Position numbers and translations under genes: made by a program. Below, in pieces: positions 11,403-17,828 of a stretch of 35,729 bases of DNA (position 1 is the first letter of the stretch; the number at the start of each line of letters is the position of its first letter). Source of the stretch: a virus; IMG/VR virus record IMGVR_UViG_3300010396_000076, positions 1 through 35,729 of that record, one strand, 5' to 3'. The notes beneath the pieces are model-generated. The model worked only from the letters and a program-made list of their open reading frames with translations. It did not search any database and was not told the origin of the DNA.

Positions 11403-12485
11403 CTATTCTCCTTTTTCTTCTTCGGAAACTTCAACATCCCTTTGCTCAAAATCAAAAGATAATGCATTTGGTTCAAGATTATGTAGCTCACCCAGAGCCA
11501 TATCTTCTGCTTCCTCTTCTGAACTTGCTAGATAAGATCCGCTGGCGCTAAATATTCCAGATATTTCAACAAAAAAATATTTCTTTCCATCGCTACCCTG
11601 AATGGAATTTTTTTGTTCTATACTTTCCACTGATCGCATTGCAAAGTTTTTATCTTCTTCTGCCCGTTGTTTCTCGATTTCTAGGAGCTTTAAAAAGTTA
11701 ACTCTTTCTCTATCTCGCTCTGCTTTCTCTTGAAATTCTTTCTTCATTTTCAGTTCAAGCTCTAAGTCAGCTAGGGCTTTTGCTTCGGCTTCTAGTCTAT
11801 TTTTCTCTTCCTGTTGTTTTCGAGCAATGTCTGCCAATCTTTCATTTTCTAACTCTTGCTCTCTTCTTTTTTGCTTGATAATTTCTTGCTCGGCTTCACG
11901 TTGCCGCTGTTCTTCCTCGCGTTTCATTTTGGCGTCAAATTCTGCGATTGCTTTTGCTTCTAAATGCTTGGCATATAATTGTGTGAATTCAAGAATATTA
12001 TTCTCAAAATCATCCTCAGACATTTTCTGAAGATTGTCATGAGTTACTAAAAGTGTACAATTTCCATGATCATAATTTGCCTGCCATTGCTTTCCATCAA
12101 ATATGAATTCAAGAGCAATCAATTTATCAATCCGCAATTGTGTTTTGAGCTTTAATTCAGCTATTTTTTCCTGCTTGATCCGTTCTATTTCAGCGTCAAT
12201 TGCTTTTTCTTGGCTATGTAAGTGAGTTTCAATAGGATCAAGTAAGCCTGTTATTCTCTTAGCTTCACTATTAATTTTTTGCTGATGTCGAAGCGCATCC
12301 TCAGTTAATTCTTTACGGCGTTTATCCACTTGTATGCGCAAGGATTTAACGTGCTTCCTGGCTGTTGATACAACTTCGTACCCTTGTTTATCTTTAACGC
12401 CATCAATCTTTAACAGCATATAAGTTTGATTTAGTTCATTTATAGCATTTTCAGTAACACCCCACTCTATAATTTCTTGCGTCAT
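11403..12485 (-). CDS. Coiled-coil protein resembling DUF1351, 360 aa
   Basis: ATG 12485 has GGAG 9 nt upstream; the longer frame to 12587 has a non-coding-like start. The N-terminal 110 residues (KIDGVKDKQGYEVVSTARKHVKSLRIQVDKRRKEL, then AKRITGLLDPIETHL) resemble DUF1351-type phage proteins that accompany RecT or ERF recombination genes. Residues about 190-310 are one long charged coiled coil of Glu, Lys and Arg. The C-terminal 60 residues form a small domain (KKYFFVEISGIFSASGSYLASSEEEAEDMALGEL). It is the first gene of the operon that holds the Tad2-like, Prs-like and NAMPT-like genes, with 1 nt before the next start. RecT is on the divergent operon. Confidence 0.65.
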   Translation of the reverse strand: MTQEIIEWGVTENAINELNQTYMLLKIDGVKDKQGYEVVSTARKHVKSLRIQVDKRRKELTEDALRHQQKINSEAKRITGLLDPIETHLHSQEKAIDAEIERIKQEKIAELKLKTQLRIDKLIALEFIFDGKQWQANYDHGNCTLLVTHDNLQKMSEDDFENNILEFTQLYAKHLEAKAIAEFDAKMKREEEQRQREAEQEIIKQKRREQELENERLADIARKQQEEKNRLEAEAKALADLELELKMKKEFQEKAERDRERVNFLKLLEIEKQRAEEDKNFAMRSVESIEQKNSIQGSDGKKYFFVEISGIFSASGSYLASSEEEAEDMALGELHNLEPNALSFDFEQRDVEVSEEEKGE

Positions 12486-12586
12486 TTTCAATCTCCAAAT
12501 TAAAGCAAGATAATAACAAATAATGGTGTAGTAAACCAGATAATTGTATGCAATAATTCTCTCATTAATTAACAAGGATGTTTCCA

Positions 12587-12667
12587 ATGAAAATTTTATT
12601 GAATTTACTTCTTATGGTATTTATTACTTATGGGATATGGTTTGCGCTCATAATTTTGAGCAATTGA
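12587..12667 (+). CDS. Single-membrane-segment micropeptide, 26 aa
   Basis: The frame MKILLNLLLMVFITYGIWFA followed by LIILSN is almost all hydrophobic, with AAGGATG upstream of the ATG and a stop 8 nt before the next gene. It is probably a membrane peptide translated ahead of the Cro-like gene. A leader-peptide role cannot be excluded. Confidence 0.45.
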   Translation: MKILLNLLLMVFITYGIWFALIILSN

Positions 12668-12675
12668 GAGGCATT

Positions 12676-12921
12676 ATGAAAAGAACCAAAGCAATGAATA
12701 TTCTGGCCGAGTTAATTGGCCAGCATAAATCTATGAAAGAATTCTCAAGCATTATTGGAGAAGATCCTAGTAATGTTTTGAGATGGAAAAAAGGACGCTC
12801 CGCAATCACTCTGCGAGCGGTTATCAATATTTGCAGGAGAAATAAAAATCTACAACCTCACGATTTGAACCCTGAGATCATACCCAGTGATTTAACATTT
12901 ACTTTTATTGAGAAAAAATAA
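12676..12921 (+). CDS. Cro/YdaS-like HTH regulator, 81 aa
   Basis: ATG 12676 has GAGG upstream; the longer frame to 12544 runs through the micropeptide. Residues 8-55 form a helix-turn-helix of the Cro/YdaS kind: an N-terminal helix NILAELIGQ, then SMKEFSSIIGEDPSNVLRWKKG, and a terminal segment LQPHDLNPEII as in YdaS-like proteins ('...HDLRPDI'). Such proteins act as lytic-lysogenic switch regulators in phages. It is the first regulatory gene of the plus-strand recombination operon and lies beside the divergent promoter region 12486-12586, where it could repress either direction. Confidence 0.75.
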   Translation: MKRTKAMNILAELIGQHKSMKEFSSIIGEDPSNVLRWKKGRSAITLRAVINICRRNKNLQPHDLNPEIIPSDLTFTFIEKK

Positions 12922-13454
12922 TGAATTTAGTTATTTTAGATACAGAAACGACCGGATTATATCCAAGCAAAGATTTGACAATTGAAGTCGCAGCTATACT
13001 TTATAATGTAGAGCATGGCCAGATGCTACAATGTTTCTCTACCTTGTTGCCGTGTGTTGAAAACCCAGTGGAGCATATTAACCATATTTCTCCTGCATGG
13101 ACATTGGAAAAATATGATGCTTACCCTTTATTATCTGCCCTTGAAATTATGACTGCAAGATCAGATGCTATTATTGCTCATAATGCTAGTTTTGACAGAG
13201 GATTTATTCATGCAATAGAAGCTTTTGATTCTGAATCACCTCTTTACTCAACACCCTGGATCTGCACAAAGACCGATTTGAAATGGCCTAGCAACCCTTC
13301 ACGGTTACGCTTGCAAGATATCTGCGAATCCTATGGCATCCTATATGCTCACGCTCATCGCGCATTATCTGACTGCAATTTGTTAATGAATTGTTTGCAA
13401 AAAGTCGATAATCTCCAGCCGAGGATTGAAGAAATTTTACAGAGGAAAAATTAA
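12921..13454 (+). CDS. DnaQ-like DEDDh 3'-5' exonuclease, 177 aa
   Basis: ExoI motif LDTETTG (D7, E9), ExoII HNASFDRGF (D92) and ExoIII HAHRALSDC (H146, D151) identify a DEDDh exonuclease of the DnaQ/epsilon type. It should degrade single-stranded DNA or RNA 3' to 5' using two metal ions. It overlaps the regulator and RecT genes by TAATG on each side, so in this phage it probably serves recombination with RecT, or repair of ends, and not polymerase proofreading; no polymerase is visible nearby. Confidence 0.9.
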   Translation: MNLVILDTETTGLYPSKDLTIEVAAILYNVEHGQMLQCFSTLLPCVENPVEHINHISPAWTLEKYDAYPLLSALEIMTARSDAIIAHNASFDRGFIHAIEAFDSESPLYSTPWICTKTDLKWPSNPSRLRLQDICESYGILYAHAHRALSDCNLLMNCLQKVDNLQPRIEEILQRKN

Positions 13455-14329
13455 TGTCGAATGAATTAACACAAGCAAATACTGGTGGTTTCAGTTTAGA
13501 ACCTAGAAACTTTGAAGAAGCTATGAAATATGCAAAATTAATTGCTGATAGTGATTTGGCACCCAAAGATTATAAAGGCAAGCCAGGAAATGTTTTAATC
13601 GCAATACAAATGGGTCAAGAAGTAGGCTTGAAACCAATGCAGGCTATTCAGAATATTGCTGTTATTAATGGTCGCCCAAGCATCTGGGGTGATGCCCTTT
13701 TAGGATTAATAAAAATCCATCCTGAACTTGAATATATTCGAGAAGAGATTGATAGATCAGATCCAAACATGACTGCAATTTGCTATATCAAACGGCGCGG
13801 AGAAGATGAGAGAGAGGATAAATTCAGCATTGAAGATGCCAAGAAAGCCCAACTATGGAATAAAGCGGGCCCCTGGACGCAATACCCAGAAAGAATGCTG
13901 CAAATGCGAGCTAGAAGTTTCTGCATTAGAAATGTCTTTGCTGACGTTCTTAAAGGCTTACACTCAGCAGAAGAAAGCCAAGACATGATTGATGTTACCG
14001 CTGCTAGTGAAGCCACTATAAAGCATCAAGAGCGCCACAAAACTTTCGAAGGAAAGCCATTATCTCAAAGTTTCACAATGGATGCTGATTTGCTTGCTGC
14101 CAATCTCGAAGAAATAGCAAATTGTCCTGATAAAAAATCATTGCATGAGCTTTACAAGAAAGCCAAGGTTGATGCAGAAGGCGATAAAGACGCAAGCAAT
14201 CAAGTCTCTATCGAAACTAAAAAACGTCAGGATTTTCTTAATCAGCTAAAGATAGAAGAAGAGAAGCAAGCTATTACTCAATCTAATGATGACTGGAAGA
14301 AAGATTTTGTAGGACAAGAAAACCAATGA
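13454..14329 (+). CDS. recT: RecT-family single-strand annealing protein, 291 aa
   Basis: The N-terminal core EEAMKYAKLIADSDLAPKDYKG, NVLIAIQMGQEVGLKPMQAIQNIAVINGRPSIWGDALL, and the later KAGPWTQYPERMLQMRARSF match the RecT recombinase family. RecT coats single-stranded DNA and anneals it to complementary strands during phage recombination. The last ~90 residues are charged and helical, as in other RecT proteins. No RecE-like exonuclease of the classical type is adjacent; the DnaQ-like gene may supply that activity. Confidence 0.92.
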   Translation: MSNELTQANTGGFSLEPRNFEEAMKYAKLIADSDLAPKDYKGKPGNVLIAIQMGQEVGLKPMQAIQNIAVINGRPSIWGDALLGLIKIHPELEYIREEIDRSDPNMTAICYIKRRGEDEREDKFSIEDAKKAQLWNKAGPWTQYPERMLQMRARSFCIRNVFADVLKGLHSAEESQDMIDVTAASEATIKHQERHKTFEGKPLSQSFTMDADLLAANLEEIANCPDKKSLHELYKKAKVDAEGDKDASNQVSIETKKRQDFLNQLKIEEEKQAITQSNDDWKKDFVGQENQ

Positions 14330-14517
14330 TAACCGAAATCACTATAACCAGCGCTGATAAATCTAGCGATCACAATGTTTTAAAAATACAGGATGATAAT
14401 GATTCAACTCACTGTGTACATTTAATAATACAGGATGATGATTCAAAAAATACTTCCAGTATTATGGTTGATATCAGTGAATTAAAATTAGCTCTTAAAA
14501 GGATATCTGCGAAATGA
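14326..14517 (+). CDS. Hypothetical protein, 63 aa
   Basis: Small protein overlapping both neighbours by ATGA, located between RecT and the Gp157-like gene. It has an internal near-duplication (LKIQDDNDST and LIIQDDDSKN) in a predicted beta-rich body, ending with a helix DISELKLALKRISAK. No family is recognised. Its position suggests a role linked to recombination. Confidence 0.6.
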   Translation: MITEITITSADKSSDHNVLKIQDDNDSTHCVHLIIQDDDSKNTSSIMVDISELKLALKRISAK

Positions 14518-15002
14518 CAAAAAGTACGTTAAGGCTGTTCAAAATTTCCAATGATTATGTTCAAGCGATGGATCATTTACAGGAAGGTAGCGAAGAATTC
14601 CTTGGTGAATTACAGGATTCTTTCGAGGCGAAATCTATCAACGTAGCAAAATATATACTTACTCTTGAAGCAGAGGCGGTCGCAATCAAAGCCTCTGCCG
14701 ATGCTATGGCTAAGCGTCACAAGAGCGTTTCTAAACATGCTGAATCACTCAGAAACTATCTCAGATTCCATATTGAGAAAACTGGCTTAATAGACCCAAT
14801 TAAATCACCAGAATGCGAAATTAAGCTTGCGTTAAATCCACCTAAACTTGTAATATTCAATCCAGATTTAATCCCTGATTGTTACAAGAAAGTAGTTGAA
14901 ACAATTAAGATAGACGAAGCGGAAATCAAGAAAGATATCAAAGACGGTCTTGATGTAGAAGGATGCAAGCTAGAGCAAGCTACGAGAGTTGTGATTAAAT
15001 AG
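14514..15002 (+). CDS. Siphovirus Gp157-like protein, 162 aa
   Basis: The layout matches the phage Gp157 family: an N-terminal helical region with KYILTLEAEAVAIKASADAMAKRHKSVSKHAESLRNYLRFHI, then a beta region SPECEIKLALNPPKLVIFNPDLIPDCYKK and ETIKIDEAEIKKDIKDG, and the terminal GCKLEQATRVVIK. The family occurs beside recombination genes and has been linked by others to phage resistance in streptococci. Its mechanism is not established. It closes the RecT operon before the tRNA-like region. Confidence 0.85.
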   Translation: MTKSTLRLFKISNDYVQAMDHLQEGSEEFLGELQDSFEAKSINVAKYILTLEAEAVAIKASADAMAKRHKSVSKHAESLRNYLRFHIEKTGLIDPIKSPECEIKLALNPPKLVIFNPDLIPDCYKKVVETIKIDEAEIKKDIKDGLDVEGCKLEQATRVVIK

Positions 15003-15097
15003 TTTTGCTAACGATACTGTTACAAACGGTGAGAGTCCGGCTAAAGAAATCTTGTGATTGGAAAAATAGGCACTATGACACTGGGAAAGACTAGGTA

Positions 15098-15170
15098 AAG
15101 ACTGTGCTCGCAATTGGTCAGCGAACCCCTGTGGATGGGAAGGTTACAGGTTCGATCCCTGTCAGTCTTT
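15098..15170 (+). tRNA. Degenerate tRNA-like cloverleaf, best fit anticodon UGG
   Basis: AAGACTG (15098-15104) pairs perfectly with CAGTCTT (15163-15169). A T-arm ACAGG-TTCGATC-CCTGT (15146-15162) is canonical. The D-arm TCGC/GCGA (15108-15111, 15121-15124) is offset by one nucleotide. The anticodon stem is weak, only three G-C pairs around TGTGGAT, which would place UGG (Pro) after a G at position 33 where U is normal. It may be a decayed or non-translating tRNA. Confidence 0.5.
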
Positions 15171-15179
15171 AAATTTTAT

Positions 15180-15248
15180 GGGTTCAGATAACGTGCAGTG
15201 CGCGACTGCGGGGATTAATCCTTTCCCTAAGGCCGATTGTAACCCACC
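15180..15248 (+). ncRNA. Structured RNA segment, possibly tRNA-derived
   Basis: GGGTT (15180-15184) can pair with AACCC (15241-15245), which is followed by ACC. Inside are a perfect hairpin GCAGT-GCGCG-ACTGC (15195-15209) and GGGGA/TTCCC (15210-15214, 15223-15227). The outline recalls a cloverleaf with D- and anticodon-like arms, but no T-arm can be drawn, so it is called only as structured RNA. Confidence 0.35.
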
Positions 15249-15258
15249 CTCGTTTTAT

Positions 15259-15320
15259 GGCGGTAATCAGGTTTTTTTATCTAACCAGCGTTGGACAACC
15301 CTTTGATGATTACTGCCACC
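15259..15320 (+). ncRNA. Structured RNA segment with 11-bp closing stem
   Basis: GGCGGTAATCA (15259-15269) pairs with TGATTACTGCC (15307-15317), 11 bp with one G-U, then ACC and TTTT. The interior has GGTT/AACC (15270-15273, 15283-15286) and GTT/AAC. The acceptor-like stem followed by ACC recalls a shortened tRNA; it could instead be a terminator-like structure. Confidence 0.35.
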
Positions 15321-15325
15321 TTTTC

Positions 15326-15398
15326 GGAAAGGTAACTCAGTCGGTAGAGTGGAGCACCGAAAATGCTCTGGTCGGTGGTTCGAGTCCATCCCTTTCCA
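15326..15398 (+). tRNA. tRNA-Phe-like (GAA), with C at position 33
   Basis: All four arms fold: acceptor GGAAAGG/CCTTTCC, D-stem ACTC/GAGT with loop AGTCGGTA, anticodon stem GAGCA/TGCTC with loop CCGAAAA, variable TGGTC, T-arm GGTGG-TTCGAGT-CCATC. Total 73 nt, discriminator A, no encoded CCA. The anticodon reads GAA (Phe). The loop has C where nearly all elongator tRNAs have U33, which would weaken the U-turn, so decoding ability is uncertain. Confidence 0.75.
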
Positions 15399-15407
15399 GT
15401 AAAAATT

Positions 15408-15460
15408 GGCGCCGAGCCGATCCTTGATGCACTCGGCTGACGCGGGGGAAAAGTCCCCGT
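15408..15460 (+). ncRNA. Two strong hairpins at the end of the tRNA-like region
   Basis: GCCGAG (15411-15416) pairs with CTCGGC (15432-15437), and CGGGG-GAAAAGT-CCCCG (15443-15459) forms a 5-bp stem with a 7-nt loop. No T-run follows, so it is not a standard terminator. They complete the gene-free stretch 15003-15542; 15003-15097 shows no clear structure, and 15461-15542 shows only the GGAG site of the next gene. Confidence 0.35.
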
Positions 15461-15542
15461 CTACCCTTAAAATTCCCCTACCCCTAGAGCAAAGTTAGAG
15501 CTACAATAGGACAATATTTAATCCTTTTGGAGCGTCCAAAAC

Positions 15543-16232
15543 ATGTCTATTATTGCCATTTCCCGCGATACCCTTACCGAAACCGTTGATATCGTAAGAA
15601 TCATCGCCACTGACTCTCTGGCTGTCATTAACGCTGACGGTTATTTAACATCTCAGATTCTTAATATCCAAGCCCTGAATAATGGTGTTTGGGATTGGCG
15701 TTCTTCTGATGAAGTTTTGATTAATTATGGTGCCACACAAAATGCTGATGGAACTATTACGGGCGGAACTAATAAGTTCTATCAAGTATCTGCTGACTTC
15801 ACATCTTTAGTTCCCAGTTCTCTTGTTTCAACCGCCGCTGTAACACTTACCGCCGCTCAAGTCCTAGCCGCCTATGCAACCCCTCAATTGCTCGTAGCAG
15901 CGCCAGGAGCAGGTAAAATATTGGTTCCTACCTTTAATTCTCTTTACACAAAGGTTGGCACTGTATTTGCGGGTGGTGGTGTCGGCGTAGTGCAGTGGGG
16001 TGCAACGGTTCACGGTGCTGGCACAAACGCTTTAGCGGCTACAATTCCCGCTGCTGAAATTACTGCTGCTGCTAGCCAAATTTATTCATTGAACGGTAAC
16101 ACTGCTAATGCTCTAACAGGCATTACTAATACTGGTCTGTATTTCAGTAACCAAACTGCTGCATTCACCGGCGGTGCAAATTCAACCTTAACATTTAATC
16201 TGTCTTATTTGACAATTAACGGCTTAGTTTAA
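15543..16232 (+). CDS. Virion-associated or fibre-related protein, 229 aa
   Basis: ATG 15543 has GGAG upstream. The first ~95 residues (VDIVRIIATDSLAVINADGYLTSQ, GVWDWRSSDEVLINY, YQVSADFTSLVPSS) are clearly homologous to the N-terminus of the minus-strand fibre protein at 17829-19055. The rest is Ala-, Gly- and Thr-rich beta protein (AAPGAGKILVPTFNSLY, FAGGGVGVVQWGATVHGAG), as in capsid decoration or fibre heads. It may share an attachment site with that fibre. The function is otherwise unassigned; it is separated from the structural module and transcribed in the opposite direction. Confidence 0.75.
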   Translation: MSIIAISRDTLTETVDIVRIIATDSLAVINADGYLTSQILNIQALNNGVWDWRSSDEVLINYGATQNADGTITGGTNKFYQVSADFTSLVPSSLVSTAAVTLTAAQVLAAYATPQLLVAAPGAGKILVPTFNSLYTKVGTVFAGGGVGVVQWGATVHGAGTNALAATIPAAEITAAASQIYSLNGNTANALTGITNTGLYFSNQTAAFTGGANSTLTFNLSYLTINGLV

Positions 16233-16257
16233 TTTTATTAATTGAGAGGATAAAATC

Positions 16258-16491
16258 ATGTCTGAATTCGGAACTGGTGAAGAAGGCCAAGTGGAGAATG
16301 AATCTTATTGCATGAAGAAAAGCGTGGAAGCTAAGAATGTCGATGAAATGAACGCCAAAATGGGTTATCACGACATGGCTGATTTAGCCAATACTAAACG
16401 CCCACCTGTCGAAATGCGAGGCGAAAAGGCCAATAAGCAAGAAGGCCCCAAAGCTTCAGATTCAAAATATAATTACGATAAAAATCGTTAA
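16258..16491 (+). CDS. Hypothetical charged protein, 77 aa
   Basis: AGAGGA lies 7-12 nt upstream of the ATG. The product is polar and probably partly disordered, with a short helix VDEMNAKMGYHDMADL and a Lys/Asp-rich tail ending YNYDKNR. It lies immediately downstream of the fibre-related gene and before a terminator, so the two form one transcription unit. No family is recognised. Confidence 0.55.
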   Translation: MSEFGTGEEGQVENESYCMKKSVEAKNVDEMNAKMGYHDMADLANTKRPPVEMRGEKANKQEGPKASDSKYNYDKNR

Positions 16492-16517
16492 TCGTCTTTT
16501 CGTGAAACGTAGAGTCT

Positions 16518-16544
16518 CTGCCCCTTCATGGGGCAGTTGTTTTT
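16518..16544 (+). terminator. Intrinsic terminator
   Basis: CTGCCCC-TTCAT-GGGGCAG is a perfect 7-bp stem with a 5-nt loop, followed by TTGTTTTT. It ends the unit 15543-16491 and separates it from the accessory cassette that starts at 16557. Confidence 0.85.
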
Positions 16545-16556
16545 CAGGAGGCTATT

Positions 16557-16772
16557 ATGCCTAAAGTTCCGTTGGAAAATGGCTTAAAACCCGCCGTTAT
16601 AAAAATTAAGCTCGACAATGGTATTGAGCCCTCTGGCGCCGATCACGAAGAACAATATGAAGCCCGTGGCGCTGAACCTAGAACCGATACTGGAAATCAA
16701 GGCGGTGATATGGGCACAAAGTTAGATAATGGCATGAACAAAAAATATGGACGACATAAGGAGTATCGCTGA
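16557..16772 (+). CDS. Hypothetical protein, 71 aa
   Basis: AGGAGG lies 6 nt upstream of the ATG, one of the best ribosome sites of the window. The product is Gly-, Asp- and Lys-rich and probably largely disordered (LDNGIEPSGADHEEQYEARG, GTKLDNGMNKKYG), with the phrase LDNG occurring twice. It overlaps the next start (TGATG). First gene of the accessory cassette after the terminator. Unknown function. Confidence 0.6.
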   Translation: MPKVPLENGLKPAVIKIKLDNGIEPSGADHEEQYEARGAEPRTDTGNQGGDMGTKLDNGMNKKYGRHKEYR

Positions 16773-16939
16773 TGCCTTTAAAGCCTGGTAAAAAAAATAT
16801 TGGTTCTAATATAAAAACTGAAATGGAAGCTGGAAAGCCTCAAAAGCAAGCCGAGGCAATTGCATTAAATGTTGCAAGAAAATCAGGTGCAAAAATTCCT
16901 AAACCAGCCGCTAGACACCCAAAACATTCCCGAGGTTAA
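16772..16939 (+). CDS. Small basic phage protein, 55 aa
   Basis: The sequence MPLKPGKKNIGSNIKTEMEA, then GKPQKQAEAIALNVARKSG, belongs to a widespread small phage family that I recognise by the pattern MPLKxGKS...NIxxxMxxGxPxKQAxAIALxxAR. The family is small, very basic and of unknown function. It is often near virion or terminase genes. The frame is too short for many gene callers, and starts on the A of the previous gene's TGATG. Confidence 0.7.
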   Translation: MPLKPGKKNIGSNIKTEMEAGKPQKQAEAIALNVARKSGAKIPKPAARHPKHSRG

Positions 16940-16940
16940 T

Positions 16941-17168
16941 ATGATTGATAACAGATTAGATTACATCGTAAAATTCAAAGAAGGCACCGTGGAAAAAATG
17001 TCAGAATACCGCAAGTTATTCATTGCGCTTGACAGTGAATTAGTTAAACTTGGCGATGATCAACATGGCCATAGAAATCTGGCTATTGCAAGAACCAACC
17101 TAGAGCAAGCACTTATGAATGCAATCAAAGTTATTGCTATTCAAGGCGAAGATAAATCAAAGGAGTAA
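16941..17168 (+). CDS. Acb2/Tad1-like helical-hairpin protein, 75 aa
   Basis: ATG 16941 has GAGG upstream; the longer frame to 16869 overlaps the previous gene. Two helices (VEKMSEYRKLFIALDSELVKLG and NLAIARTNLEQALMNAIKVIAI) are joined by a short polar turn. The second helix carries the pattern LAIARTxLExALMxAIKxIA of the Acb2/Tad1 hairpin family, whose members oligomerise and sequester the cyclic nucleotide signals of CBASS (Acb2) or the ADP-ribose signals of Thoeris (Tad1). The product is of the family's usual size. Assignment is by pattern and fold shape; which signal it binds, if any, cannot be read. Its neighbour at 17172 ends in a similar second helix. Confidence 0.6.
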   Translation: MIDNRLDYIVKFKEGTVEKMSEYRKLFIALDSELVKLGDDQHGHRNLAIARTNLEQALMNAIKVIAIQGEDKSKE

Positions 17169-17171
17169 TTA

Positions 17172-17483
17172 ATGAATAAAGTTAAAAAGACCAGAGCAAA
17201 AAAATCTGCTGCACCGCAACAACCATCTGAAGGTCAATTAAAACTAGTTCGTGACAGTCTAGCAAATGTTCTCAGTTCAAAATATATGGATTTAGTTCAT
17301 TTCATTAAATCACTACCTATTCATCAAGCTGCCTTTTCGCAAGCGTTTCTTTTCCTTGATACGGGTATATTATGGGCAGAAAAAGCACTTGATAGTGGCG
17401 AATTTGTAGCTCCGCATGATGCAGTTGGAGTCAAAAAAACAAGAAAGCCTCGCACTCCAAAAGACAAAAAAGTTAAAAAATAG
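17172..17483 (+). CDS. Lys-rich protein with a central helical hairpin, 103 aa
   Basis: The product has Lys/Pro-rich disordered ends (KVKKTRAKKSAAPQQP and KKTRKPRTPKDKKVKK) and a central helical pair (LVRDSLANVLSSKYMDLVHFIKSLP and AAFSQAFLFLDTGILWAEKAL). The second helix, with a large aliphatic face and a terminal WAEKAL, resembles the second helix of the adjacent Acb2/Tad1-like protein, so this could be a distant paralogue. The basic tails may bind nucleic acid. Spacing to its neighbour is 3 nt. Followed by a strong stem with a T-run. Confidence 0.6.
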   Translation: MNKVKKTRAKKSAAPQQPSEGQLKLVRDSLANVLSSKYMDLVHFIKSLPIHQAAFSQAFLFLDTGILWAEKALDSGEFVAPHDAVGVKKTRKPRTPKDKKVKK

Positions 17484-17491
17484 TTTAGAGT

Positions 17492-17575
17492 AAAGATGAA
17501 AGTGGGTTAAGTGATAAACTATCTTGCAGAACAGGGAAGATGCCAGCACATTAAAACTGGCCTTTCATCTTTTTT
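17492..17575 (+). ncRNA. Terminator or small RNA with 11-bp closing stem
   Basis: AAAGATGAAAG (17492-17502) pairs perfectly with CTTTCATCTTT (17562-17572), followed by TTTA. Inside lies GCCAG/CTGGC (17542-17546, 17557-17561), stacked directly on the closing stem, and a weak GATA/TATC. The whole is about 84 nt and ends in T. The closing stem is far from its partner for a simple terminator, so a small structured RNA that ends in the terminator is possible. Confidence 0.5.
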
Positions 17576-17590
17576 AATTTAGGGAAAAAT

Positions 17591-17812
17591 ATGCGTACAT
17601 GTCTATCTTTATGCTTGTCGTTTTTATTGCTGCTATCTTCTTCTGTTTTTGCTTACGAAGTTAAATGCTATTCTTCAGGAATACTATTTTTTCAAGGATA
17701 TGCTAAAAAAGTCGATGTAAAATATGGATTAGTTATTCTTCACCATAAGAACTATTCAGATTTTTTAATGGCTGATTGTGTCATTAGACATAATCATAAA
17801 AAAGCCCGCTAA
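17591..17812 (+). CDS. Small exported protein with signal peptide, 73 aa
   Basis: The N-terminus MRTCLSLCLSFLLLLSSSVFA is a typical Sec signal peptide with a cleavage site after SVFA, giving a mature periplasmic peptide of about 52 residues beginning YEVKCYSSG. Two Cys (EVKCYS and ADCVIR) could form a disulfide. Small exported proteins in accessory cassettes of phages often alter the host envelope, including superinfection exclusion. This is inference from location and signal only. It is the last plus-strand gene before the bidirectional terminator. Confidence 0.7.
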   Translation: MRTCLSLCLSFLLLLSSSVFAYEVKCYSSGILFFQGYAKKVDVKYGLVILHHKNYSDFLMADCVIRHNHKKAR

Positions 17813-17821
17813 TAGCGGGCT
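17803..17821. terminator. Bidirectional terminator between convergent modules
   Basis: AGCCCGC-TAATA-GCGGGCT is a perfect 7-bp stem. On the minus strand it is followed by TTTTTT, a strong terminator for the structural module; on the plus strand by AATTTTATT. The stem overlaps the stop region of the exported-protein gene. Confidence 0.85.
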
Positions 17822-17828
17822 AATTTTA

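Noticed and set aside
12544-12675. Longer N-terminus for the Cro-like regulator
   Set aside because: The frame is open upstream, but that part coincides with the promoter region and the 26-residue membrane peptide, while ATG 12676 has its own ribosome site and begins the HTH domain.
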